Of a stretch of DNA of 11,220 nt, positions 5,838 through 11,220 are shown one piece after another. The notes under the pieces were generated by a model. It had not been told where the DNA came from and ran no database searches. It saw nothing but the letters and a program-made list of their open reading frames with translations. Source of the DNA: JAJYVH01 sp964548595 (GTDB lineage: Archaea; Micrarchaeota; Micrarchaeia; Micrarchaeales; CABMGC01); NCBI GenBank assembly GCA_964548595.1, contig CAZJQO010000026.1:1-11220 (forward strand), given 5' to 3'. The position numbers and the translations under genes are program-made. Position 1 is the first letter of the stretch, and the number at the start of each line of letters is the position of its first letter.

Positions 5838-6389
5838 ATGAAGATTAGGCCGGGAAGGTGCGTCAGGGGCATAGACAGCCAAGCCTACGCAAGGTATTCG
5901 GTGAAGAAGCCCAAGAAGAACTACATAAGGGCGCTGCCGAGGACAAGCCTGCTTATATTCAACATGGGGGCCGACAAGCCGGAGTACGACCTCACGCTCA
6001 GGCTGGTTTCCAAGCAGCAAGTGCAGCTGAGGTCCAACGCACTGGAGGCGGCGAGGCAGTCGGCCAACAAATACCTGGAGCGCGAAGCACCAATGGCGTA
6101 TTACCTGCGCGTAGTGCCTTATCCGCACAACGTCATAAGAGAGAAGAAGTTCGCCACAGGTGCAGGCGCAGACCGTATCTCTCAAGGAATGACCCTTGCG
6201 TTCGGCAAGCCGACAGCGGTGGCGGCCAGAGTAAGCGAAGGGCAGACTGTGATGGAGCTCAAGCTTGCTTCGGCCAACAAAACGGTAGCCAGGGAAGCCC
6301 TTAGGCGCGCGTCCACGAAGCTCTCGGGACTGTATTCCGTTTACATGGAGGCAAGGAAGGCGCCCGAAGCGGCAGCTGTGCCAGCCTAG
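5838..6389 (+). CDS. rpl10e: Large ribosomal subunit protein L10e (uL16)
   Basis: A 183-residue protein matching archaeal L10e along its length, the counterpart of bacterial L16. It sits by the central protuberance and helps position tRNA in the A and P sites. Conserved blocks seen are RPGRCVRGI near the N-terminus (4-12), LRSNALEAARQSANKYL (around 64-80), the run YPHNVIREKKFATGAGADR (95-113) with the typical ATGAGADRIS core, and MTLAFGKPTAVAARV (118-132). The C-terminal tail (about 175-183) is Ala/Pro-rich and variable in the family. Length is typical (about 170-185). ATG with GGTGAG five bases away supports the start. It is divergent from the T4SS-like operon and 38 bases before dph2, possibly co-transcribed with it. 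Confidence 0.97.
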   Translation: MKIRPGRCVRGIDSQAYARYSVKKPKKNYIRALPRTSLLIFNMGADKPEYDLTLRLVSKQQVQLRSNALEAARQSANKYLEREAPMAYYLRVVPYPHNVIREKKFATGAGADRISQGMTLAFGKPTAVAARVSEGQTVMELKLASANKTVAREALRRASTKLSGLYSVYMEARKAPEAAAVPA

Positions 6390-6427
6390 CCCCAAATTAC
6401 TATTCGTTTCTGCATCTTGTGGTGCCC

Positions 6428-7363
6428 ATGCGCATACTTCTGCAATTTCCAGAAGGACTTAAGCAGCACGCTCTCGAGCATGCTAAGAGGCTTGAAGCGG
6501 GGGGCAACGAGGTGTTTGTATCCGCGTCGCCGAGCTTCGGTGCCTGCGACCTCGCTATAGACGAGGCGAAGAAGATAGGAGCGGATAAGCTGGTGCACTT
6601 CGGCCACGCCGAGTTCCACCACGTGGACTTCAACGTGGAATACGTGCCCTACAGGATAGACGCCAGGCTCGACGTGCTCAGCGACTCGCTGCCTGCTCTG
6701 GAGGGGTTCAAGAGCGTCTGCCTGTTGACTACGATCCAGCACGTGCACCAGCTGCCTGAGATAAAAGCGTTCTACGAGGGCAAGGGAAAGAGCGTTGCGC
6801 TGAACAGGCCTAACGGTTTTGCGAAGCAGAACGGCCAGATTCTGGGCTGCGACGAGGGCAACGTTATGGTGCTCGACAGGGGCGTCGATGCGTTTGTCTA
6901 CTTCGGCGGAGGCATATTCCATCCGCTGGGCGCCCTTCTGCAGACCACGAAGCCGTTCCTGGTAGTGGACCCGTTCACGAACAGCGTAAGGCGCATCGAT
7001 GAGATGCGCGACGAGTACAGGCGGAGGAGCAGGGGCAAGATACTGGCCTCGCTCGCTTCAAAGAGGTTAGGGATACTAGTGAGTACTAAGAACGGCCAGT
7101 ACAACATGCAGCTTGCGAAGCTGCTGAAGAACAGGATAGAGAAGGAAGGGTTATCGGCTGCCATCCTTGTTTCTAACACGCTAGATTTCGAGTCGATAAA
7201 CAACATGCTGGAATTCGACGCGTTCGTGAATACAGCCTGCCCCAGGATAGCGACAGACGATACGGACAGGCTCAGGAAGCCTCTGCTCAGTGCAAACGAG
7301 CTGATGGAAGTACTAAAGCTAAAACAGGAAAGCGTGGGCCAGAAGATGCACAGCAGCCTCTAG
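6428..7363 (+). CDS. dph2: 2-(3-amino-3-carboxypropyl)histidine synthase (diphthamide step 1)
   Basis: A 311-residue archaeal Dph2. This radical-SAM-like [4Fe-4S] enzyme moves the 3-amino-3-carboxypropyl group from S-adenosylmethionine to a histidine of elongation factor 2, the first step of diphthamide synthesis in the cytoplasm. All three cluster cysteines are present in their usual settings, one per repeat domain: C40 in FGACDLA, C141 in ILGCDEGN and C271 in NTACPRI. Other family marks are LLQFPEGLKQ at the N-terminus, HFGHAEFH (57-64), FGGGIFHPLG (159-168) and VVDPF (179-183). I chose the ATG at 6428. The frame stays open to a GTG at 6419, but homologues begin at the LLQFPEGL strand, and the GGTG just before the ATG looks like a binding site rather than coding sequence. 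It follows rpl10e and converges on the pilin gene. Confidence 0.93.
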   Translation: MRILLQFPEGLKQHALEHAKRLEAGGNEVFVSASPSFGACDLAIDEAKKIGADKLVHFGHAEFHHVDFNVEYVPYRIDARLDVLSDSLPALEGFKSVCLLTTIQHVHQLPEIKAFYEGKGKSVALNRPNGFAKQNGQILGCDEGNVMVLDRGVDAFVYFGGGIFHPLGALLQTTKPFLVVDPFTNSVRRIDEMRDEYRRRSRGKILASLASKRLGILVSTKNGQYNMQLAKLLKNRIEKEGLSAAILVSNTLDFESINNMLEFDAFVNTACPRIATDDTDRLRKPLLSANELMEVLKLKQESVGQKMHSSL

Positions 7364-7399
7364 ACCCTTCAGGTGCATTTGCTCCCGCACTCCTAACAA

Positions 7400-7915
7400 C
7401 TATGATGACTTCAAGGACACGGTAGCTATCTGCTGCAGGAGGTCGCTCACTGTTGCAGTATTGTAATAAGCCCAAATCGTACCGGATACCGAGGCACCCA
7501 CTGTAGACGTAAGTGCTGCAGGAGTGCCAGACGAAGTCATATAATTGGCAGTAGTGAACGTGGTCGTCTGCCCGCTATTCAGGCCGCCGCTTATCACCAT
7601 GCCGTTTTCAGCAGTGAAGTCTGCAGTTGCAGGTGTGCTAGCTCCGTATGCCACGAATAGCAGTGTCGCTGCGGTCCAGCTAGTTCCTGTTGCCTGGCCT
7701 ATGGTCGCTGTGAATGTGCCGCTGTGCAGCACCGGGTTGGAGCACAGGTATCCTGAGAGCGCTATGCAGCTCGTGCCCAGCAGCGCGCCGCTGCTGAATA
7801 CGCCCAAACTGAAGAGTGCGCCGAGCACCACCGCTATTATGAGTATCGCCCAGCCGTAGGTCATGAGATACTCCATGGCGCTTTGCGCTTTCAGCTTTCT
7901 AACACTATTCTTCAT
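7400..7915 (-). CDS. Class III signal peptide (QxSxEY) pilin-like secreted protein
   Basis: A 171-residue pilin-like protein. The N-terminus MKNSVRKLKAQSAMEYLMTY carries the class III archaeal signal (DUF361 type): basic residues, then A10|Q11 with QSAMEY. EppA-type prepilin peptidase would be expected to cut before Q11. The following hydrophobic helix (about 18-44, YGWAILIIAVVLGAL then FSLGVF) would form the pilus core. The remaining 125 residues are rich in Ser, Thr, Ala and Gly with little charge, as in an extracellular beta domain, with two cysteines (about 50 and 58) that could form a disulfide. I chose the ATG at 7913-7915. The frame extends to a GTG at 7922-7924, but GTGAT there serves well as a ribosome binding site for the ATG. 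The gene has its own TATA-like box inside the translin gene and converges on dph2. It is unrelated to the VirB2-like pilin candidate. Confidence 0.88.
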   Translation of the reverse strand: MKNSVRKLKAQSAMEYLMTYGWAILIIAVVLGALFSLGVFSSGALLGTSCIALSGYLCSNPVLHSGTFTATIGQATGTSWTAATLLFVAYGASTPATADFTAENGMVISGGLNSGQTTTFTTANYMTSSGTPAALTSTVGASVSGTIWAYYNTATVSDLLQQIATVSLKSS

Positions 7916-7931
7916 GACTATCACTAGGAAC

Positions 7932-8570
7932 CTAATGATCTAATCTATTTAAATGTTTCGCAGTCCCGCCTTTCCGTTCCCTATCATCAGTTCCGTAAGC
8001 GAGCAGCTCGCCAGATATGCTTTCCAGCTGTATCCTTGCGGTATCCTGCTTTCGCCTGAAGTCTGGTACAACCGAATTGGCGAAGCGGAAGTGCCTTGTC
8101 GAGTCGTATATGCCTTTCATGAGGCCATAGTACTCGTTAGCCAGCCCATATTCCCTGGCCCTTATCGCGTCTATCGCTTCGCGCTTCAGCTCGCCAACCA
8201 GGTCCATCACTCCGAGAAGGTAGGGCACCTCGCCGGTGCCAGCCTCTGCTGCCGCGAGTATCCTTCTCTCCTTCAGCACCGTGTAGAAAGCTATCGCCTC
8301 CACATATTCCTGGTGAGCCTGCTGCGAGAAGTACTCGAGGCCCTGCTCCTCTCTCCTGAGCTTCTGTTCGAGCGCGCGCATCCGTGCCATCTGAGCCGAC
8401 GCCTCTGCAAGCCTCTTCGCGTGCATGAGCGTTATGGACTTGCCCGCGAGCCTGATGAGCTCCCTGGAAACAGCAAGCAGCCCGTCTCTTCTCTGCTCAA
8501 GCCTCTCGAGTTTCTTCTCCACGCGTCCCATATCGGGCATCTGTCTCAATTTATCACCATAATATTCCAT
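7932..8570 (-). CDS. Translin-family nucleic-acid-binding protein
   Basis: A 212-residue all-helical protein fitting the archaeal translin family (COG2178). Family-like blocks are RDGLLAVSRELIRLAGKSI (28-46), a long helix with QEYVEAIAFY (87-96), VPYLLGVMDLVGELKREAID (115-134), the YYGLMKGIYDSTRHF region (147-161) and FRRKQDTARIQLE (171-183). Eukaryotic translin with TRAX forms C3PO, a ring-shaped RNA-binding nuclease. Archaeal homologues form similar rings and bind or cut RNA. Catalytic acidic residues can be suggested (E91, E127, D176), but I cannot align them with certainty. The basic C-terminal tail after 193 is outside the family core. The ATG at 8568 has no clear ribosome binding site and lies seven bases after the zinc-ribbon stop. 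M11 (8540), 12 bases after GGTGAT, is an alternative start. Confidence 0.85.
   Translation of the reverse strand: MEYYGDKLRQMPDMGRVEKKLERLEQRRDGLLAVSRELIRLAGKSITLMHAKRLAEASAQMARMRALEQKLRREEQGLEYFSQQAHQEYVEAIAFYTVLKERRILAAAEAGTGEVPYLLGVMDLVGELKREAIDAIRAREYGLANEYYGLMKGIYDSTRHFRFANSVVPDFRRKQDTARIQLESISGELLAYGTDDRERKGGTAKHLNRLDH
7945..7955 (-). promoter_or_regulatory. Candidate internal promoter of the pilin gene
   Basis: CTATTTAAATG on the plus strand (palindromic core ATTTAAAT, 7947-7954) lies about 35 bases before the pilin ATG, within the last codons of the translin gene. It predicts a start near 7924, giving a very short leader and allowing the pilin to be made independently of the upstream glyS-ogg genes. 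Confidence 0.45.
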
Positions 8571-8577
8571 TGTCGTA

Positions 8578-8688
8578 TCAGTAGTGTTCTGCGCCGCAAG
8601 CTGTGCAGCGCAAACGGCCTGCGCCTATTTCCTTAATATCGTTGTCGCACCTCTGGCATTTTTCGGCCTTTCCCGTGTACGCTGCCAT
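8578..8688 (-). CDS. 36-residue zinc-ribbon protein
   Basis: A very small protein with two CxxC knuckles: C11/C14 (KCQRCDND) and C28/C31 (LRCTACGAEHY), 13 residues apart, enough for one zinc ribbon and little else. The ATG at 8686-8688 has a perfect GGAGG site seven bases upstream (8696-8700, inside the end of ogg). The reading frame is open further upstream, but that part is poor coding sequence overlapping ogg. The gene starts one base after the ogg stop and ends seven bases before translin. Small archaeal zinc ribbons include RNA polymerase subunit P and S27ae-like fragments. The resemblance to these is only in the metal site, so I leave the function open. A nucleic-acid or protein-binding role is likely. 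Confidence 0.75.
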   Translation of the reverse strand: MAAYTGKAEKCQRCDNDIKEIGAGRLRCTACGAEHY

Positions 8689-8689
8689 G

Positions 8690-9574
8690 CTATTTCCTCC
8701 TGCTTCCGCCCCCGGGCTCGTTCCTTGCGAACTCGTATAGGTACTGCTGCGCGTAACCGGCATAGGCTCCCCACCTCTCTTCCGCGAACTCGTGTATGCT
8801 TCTGGTCTTCTGCTTAGCGCCCCTGAAATACACGCGCTCCATGATGCGCTTTATCCACGTGTCTATCGGGAACGCCTCCTGCCTGCCGTAGCCGAAAAGG
8901 AGTATGCAATCCGCTACCTTGTCACCTATGCCGTCGAGCTCCATGAGCTTATCCTTCGCATTCTCGTAGCTTTTGCCGTCGAGCTTGGCGAGGTCGAAAG
9001 AACCGCTGCACTGCTCCGCAAGCGCCCTTATGTACCTGGCCCTGAAGCCTGCGCCGTGCCCCATCAGCTCCCTGACGCTGCTTCCCGCTATGGCCTCGGG
9101 GGTGGGGAAAGAACTGAAGCGCAGCCTTACTCCATTGTAGAGCTGCGTCTGCTCCTCGCCGTACGCGGCGACGAGCCTCTTCACTATTCCCCTTATGCGC
9201 TTCACGTTGTTGAACTGCGAAATGACAAAGCACAGCGTTGTCTCCCAGGGCCCGTTCCTCGTTATCCTAAGTCCCCTGTATTTTTTGATGGCTTCTTTCA
9301 TGAAGCTGTCGGTGCCTATCTTCCTGTATGTCGCGCCCATGTCGTCGCCCAATCCGAAGCGCCTCCCTATCTCTTTCTCCAGCCCTCCGGCCCCTAAGCT
9401 ACCGTATGAGGCATACTCGAGCCTGCTGCCGTTCTGCCTTGCCTCTATAAGGCTATCGCCGAACGCGTAAATCACACCTTTCCCGTCGGCGCTCCTCTCC
9501 CCGAAGAAAGCGAGCGGCTGGGCGCTCTGCACCGTCTGCGCAAGGTCAAAATCGGAAACTGCTATGCTACGCAT
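8690..9574 (-). CDS. ogg: 8-oxoguanine DNA glycosylase/lyase (OGG1 type)
   Basis: A 294-residue HhH-GPD base-excision repair enzyme of the OGG1 type, which removes 8-oxoguanine opposite cytosine and nicks the abasic site. The hairpin and catalytic block is MELDGIGDKVADCILLFGYG (211-230), with K219 as the Schiff-base lysine, and PIDTW (236-240) supplies the catalytic D238. WETTLCFVISQFNNVKRI (110-127) is the family's substrate-pocket helix region (human OGG1: WECLxSFICSSNNN). FPTPE (156-160) and GFRARYI (176-182) are also typical. The N-terminal 100 residues form the OGG1-like antiparallel domain with AFFGE (22-26). Length fits this OGG1-like form rather than the shorter archaeal AGOG or Ogg2 forms. 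The ATG overlaps the end of glyS by eight bases, so it is translated from the glyS operon. Confidence 0.94.
   Translation of the reverse strand: MRSIAVSDFDLAQTVQSAQPLAFFGERSADGKGVIYAFGDSLIEARQNGSRLEYASYGSLGAGGLEKEIGRRFGLGDDMGATYRKIGTDSFMKEAIKKYRGLRITRNGPWETTLCFVISQFNNVKRIRGIVKRLVAAYGEEQTQLYNGVRLRFSSFPTPEAIAGSSVRELMGHGAGFRARYIRALAEQCSGSFDLAKLDGKSYENAKDKLMELDGIGDKVADCILLFGYGRQEAFPIDTWIKRIMERVYFRGAKQKTRSIHEFAEERWGAYAGYAQQYLYEFARNEPGGGSRRK
8696..8700 (-). promoter_or_regulatory. Strong ribosome binding site fixing the zinc-ribbon start
   Basis: GGAGG on the minus strand is seven bases before the ATG at 8688. It is the best Shine-Dalgarno match I noticed in the window and selects the short 36-residue product over an in-frame extension of 25 residues. 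Confidence 0.65.
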
Positions 9575-11048
9575 CTATACTACCGGAAAGCTCCCTCTCC
9601 TGCTTCGTCGTGTCCCTGTCCCTTACTGTAACCGTATCGTCGTCCAGCGTGGTGTAGTCTATCGTTATGCAATACGGCACACCTATCTCGTCCGCGCGCG
9701 CGTACCGCTTGCCTATGCTGCCCGTCTCCGAGTAGTAGCAATCCACGCCCCTGCCCAGCAGCAGCCTGTGCATCTCCCTTGCCTTCTTCTCCAGCTTCTC
9801 GTCCTTCTGCAATGGAAATACGCCGTATCTGTAAGGCGCCAGCTTCTCGCTGAGCCTGAGCCATGCCCATCCCCTGCCATCGTCGTCTACTACGCTGTTG
9901 TCTAGAATCGCGAAGACGGGCCTGTCCACGCCTATCGTCGACTCCACTACGTGCGGTACTATGCGCTTGCCGCCAGTGTTCAGCACGCCCAGCTCCTTGC
10001 CCGATTCCTTCGCGTGCCGCGACAGATCCCAGTCAGTCCTGTACGCTGTTCCTGACAGCTCTATGTAGCCGTAAGATGTGCTCATTTCCAGGTCGAGGTT
10101 GCCCTTGGAGTAGTGGGGCAGCTCCTCCCCCTCCACCTCCCTGAACCTGTAGAGCTTGCGGTCTACGCCGAGGCTCCGCATCAGCATCTCCTGCAGGTAT
10201 ACGAGCAGCGCAAAGTGCTTGTTTGGTATTGCTTTTTCTTTCAGCAGCATGCCGAGGCTTGCGCTTTTGGCTTCCCTGGCTCCCCTGGCCAAGAAGCTTA
10301 TCTCCTCCTTGAGCACCTGATCCATCCCGAATCCGAATATCTCTTTAGGATCCTCCTCGGGATCTATGAATATCTCCAGATCCATCTGAGTAAGCTCGCG
10401 CAGCCTGACAAGCTGCTGCCTTGGGCTTATCTCGTTCCTGTACGCCCTCCCCACCTGCGCTATGCCAGCGGGCAGCTTCATCCCCTGTGTCTTGTAGAGG
10501 TGTATGAAGTCCACGAATATGCTCTGCGCTGTCTCAGGCCTTAGGTACGCTGTTATTCCTCCGGCCGGGCCGATCTGCGTCTTGAACGTCATGTTGAATT
10601 CTTCTACCTTGCCCAGCTCGCCGCCGCATCTGCCGCACTTTATGCCCTCTTTTTGTATGTCATTGCCAAGCTGCTCCGCGCCCATTTTCTTCACAGCCGC
10701 AGCCTCGTCCTCTCTCCGCTCCTTCTCGTAATGCTCTTCCAGTAGCTTGTCAGCCCTGTATGGTGTTTTGCAGACTTTGCAGAGCACCATGGGGTCAGCG
10801 AAAGCAGTAAGGTGCCCGCTGGCCCTGAGCACTGGCTCGGGCACAATGTTCGTGGTCTCTATCTCGACCGCGCCAGTCATGTCAACGAAGATGGAGCGCC
10901 ACGCGTTCTCGAACTTCCTCTTTATCCTTGCGCCCACAGGCCCGTAGTTGTAGAAGCCCGCGACTCCGTCATATATGCCGAACGCGGGATAGAAGATGGA
11001 CCTGCGCACCGCTATGTCGCTTGCTTTGCTCTCGGCCCTTGCTGCCAT
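9567..11048 (-). CDS. glyS: Glycyl-tRNA synthetase (alpha2, class II)
   Basis: A 493-residue enzyme that charges tRNA-Gly with glycine using ATP. It is the single-chain dimeric form of archaea and eukaryotes. Class II motif 1 lies around 31-55 (GFYNYGPVGARIK), motif 2 around 197-219 (AQVGRAYRNEISPRQ with the glycine-pocket RPETAQSIF at 170-178), and motif 3 around 369-382 (ESTIGVDR, R376). An insertion carries a zinc site: C90/C93 (LCKVC) and C138/C141 (KCGRCGG). The C-terminal anticodon-binding domain is at about 404-493 and includes GSIGKRYARADEIGVPYCI (443-461). Somewhat shorter than typical archaeal GlyRS (about 550-580). Its ATG follows a TATA-like box closely. It heads the minus-strand operon with ogg, and tbp ends 55 bases upstream. 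Confidence 0.97.
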   Translation of the reverse strand: MAARAESKASDIAVRRSIFYPAFGIYDGVAGFYNYGPVGARIKRKFENAWRSIFVDMTGAVEIETTNIVPEPVLRASGHLTAFADPMVLCKVCKTPYRADKLLEEHYEKERREDEAAAVKKMGAEQLGNDIQKEGIKCGRCGGELGKVEEFNMTFKTQIGPAGGITAYLRPETAQSIFVDFIHLYKTQGMKLPAGIAQVGRAYRNEISPRQQLVRLRELTQMDLEIFIDPEEDPKEIFGFGMDQVLKEEISFLARGAREAKSASLGMLLKEKAIPNKHFALLVYLQEMLMRSLGVDRKLYRFREVEGEELPHYSKGNLDLEMSTSYGYIELSGTAYRTDWDLSRHAKESGKELGVLNTGGKRIVPHVVESTIGVDRPVFAILDNSVVDDDGRGWAWLRLSEKLAPYRYGVFPLQKDEKLEKKAREMHRLLLGRGVDCYYSETGSIGKRYARADEIGVPYCITIDYTTLDDDTVTVRDRDTTKQERELSGSIDA

Positions 11049-11072
11049 GAAAACAAGTAGATTACGCAGAAT

Positions 11073-11084
11073 GCTTATTAATGA
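11073..11084 (-). promoter_or_regulatory. Candidate promoter of the glyS operon
   Basis: In the 55-base gap between tbp and glyS, the AT-rich GCTTATTAATGA (plus strand) lies about 30 bases before the glyS ATG and would give a near-leaderless message. A second possibility is CTATATG at 11086-11092, which would give a leader of about 14 bases. Confidence 0.4.
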
Positions 11085-11103
11085 GCTATATGCCCCGCGC
11101 CAC

Positions 11104-11220
11104 TCACTTCTTCTCTGTAAGTATGTAGTTCCTGACTACCTTTATTACCTGCTCTATCGCCTTCCTTATGTCGGCTTCCGTCTTCGCGCCTGTGCATATT
11201 ATCTTGCCGTTCTTGAAGAG
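11104..11220 (-). CDS. tbp: TATA-box-binding protein, C-terminal fragment
   Basis: The last 38 codons of a gene whose 5' part lies beyond the window edge. The protein reads LFKNGKIICTGAKTEADIRK, then a helix and VVRNYILTEKK, ending in TGA at 11104-11106. F-x-x-GK-x-x-x-TGAK is the signature of each TBP saddle repeat, and the distance to the stop fits the second repeat. TBP binds TATA boxes and recruits TFB and RNA polymerase. The short charged tail is usual for archaeal TBP. Which of possibly several TBP paralogues this is cannot be told from the fragment. Confidence 0.9.
   Translation of the reverse strand, partial: LFKNGKIICTGAKTEADIRKAIEQVIKVVRNYILTEKK

Noticed and set aside
5748..6395. 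A 215-codon minus-strand open frame opposite rpl10e
   Set aside because: The plus strand encodes an unmistakable L10e. The minus frame is Arg/His/Cys-rich without any domain and would erase the divergent promoter.
7953..8636. A 227-codon plus-strand open frame opposite translin
   Set aside because: The minus strand matches the translin family. The plus frame is an antisense shadow with no credible start signal.
1..11220. CRISPR array, insertion sequence or integrated element
   Set aside because: No regularly spaced repeats, terminal inverted repeats, transposase, integrase or relaxase coding sequence was seen on either strand.

Overview
The window is archaeal. It carries a ribosomal protein of the archaeal/eukaryotic L10e type, a Dph2-type diphthamide synthase, a one-polypeptide glycyl-tRNA synthetase of the archaeal/eukaryotic class, the C-terminus of a TATA-binding protein, a translin-family protein and a class III (QxSxEY) pilin signal. 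Genes are packed tightly, many overlap by 4-17 bases, and several starts look nearly leaderless with a TATA-like box about 26 bases upstream. Together with the style of the pilin and of the T4SS-like proteins this suggests a small-genome DPANN archaeon, perhaps Micrarchaeota-like. The phylum is my inference and is not proved by the sequence.

Layout. (1) 94-744 (+): a stand-alone NADP-binding oxidoreductase of the F420:NADP oxidoreductase (FNO) type. (2) 766-5664 (-): one continuous eight-gene operon, read from 5664 down to 766. Its order is a two-helix VirB2/TrbC/CedA1-like pilin candidate, a polytopic VirB6/TrbL/CedA-like membrane protein, a two-helix protein with a VirB4 N-terminal-like domain, a VirB4/CedB-like ATPase, a winged-helix protein, a single-pass membrane protein and two small multipass membrane proteins. 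(3) 5665-5837: a divergent control region with a 14-bp direct repeat around a TATA-like element. (4) 5838-7363 (+): rpl10e, then dph2. (5) 7400-11048 (-): glyS, ogg, a 36-residue zinc ribbon, translin and a class III pilin, mostly overlapping or abutting. (6) 11104-11220 (-): the end of tbp, cut by the window edge.

The standout is region 2. It looks like the core of a conjugation-type (type IV secretion-like) DNA or protein translocation machine of the kind represented in Crenarchaeota by the Ced/Ted DNA-import systems, here in what is probably a DPANN genome. No relaxase or VirD4-type coupling protein is visible, which fits import or a domesticated function better than self-transmission. The VirB4-like protein is divided by a single in-frame TGA that is immediately followed by ATG: the two halves are in the same frame and together would make about 614 residues. 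The three or four genes at the 3' end of the operon are unrecognised and may be lineage-specific partners. The rest is mostly information-processing housekeeping, apart from the pilin and the zinc ribbon.
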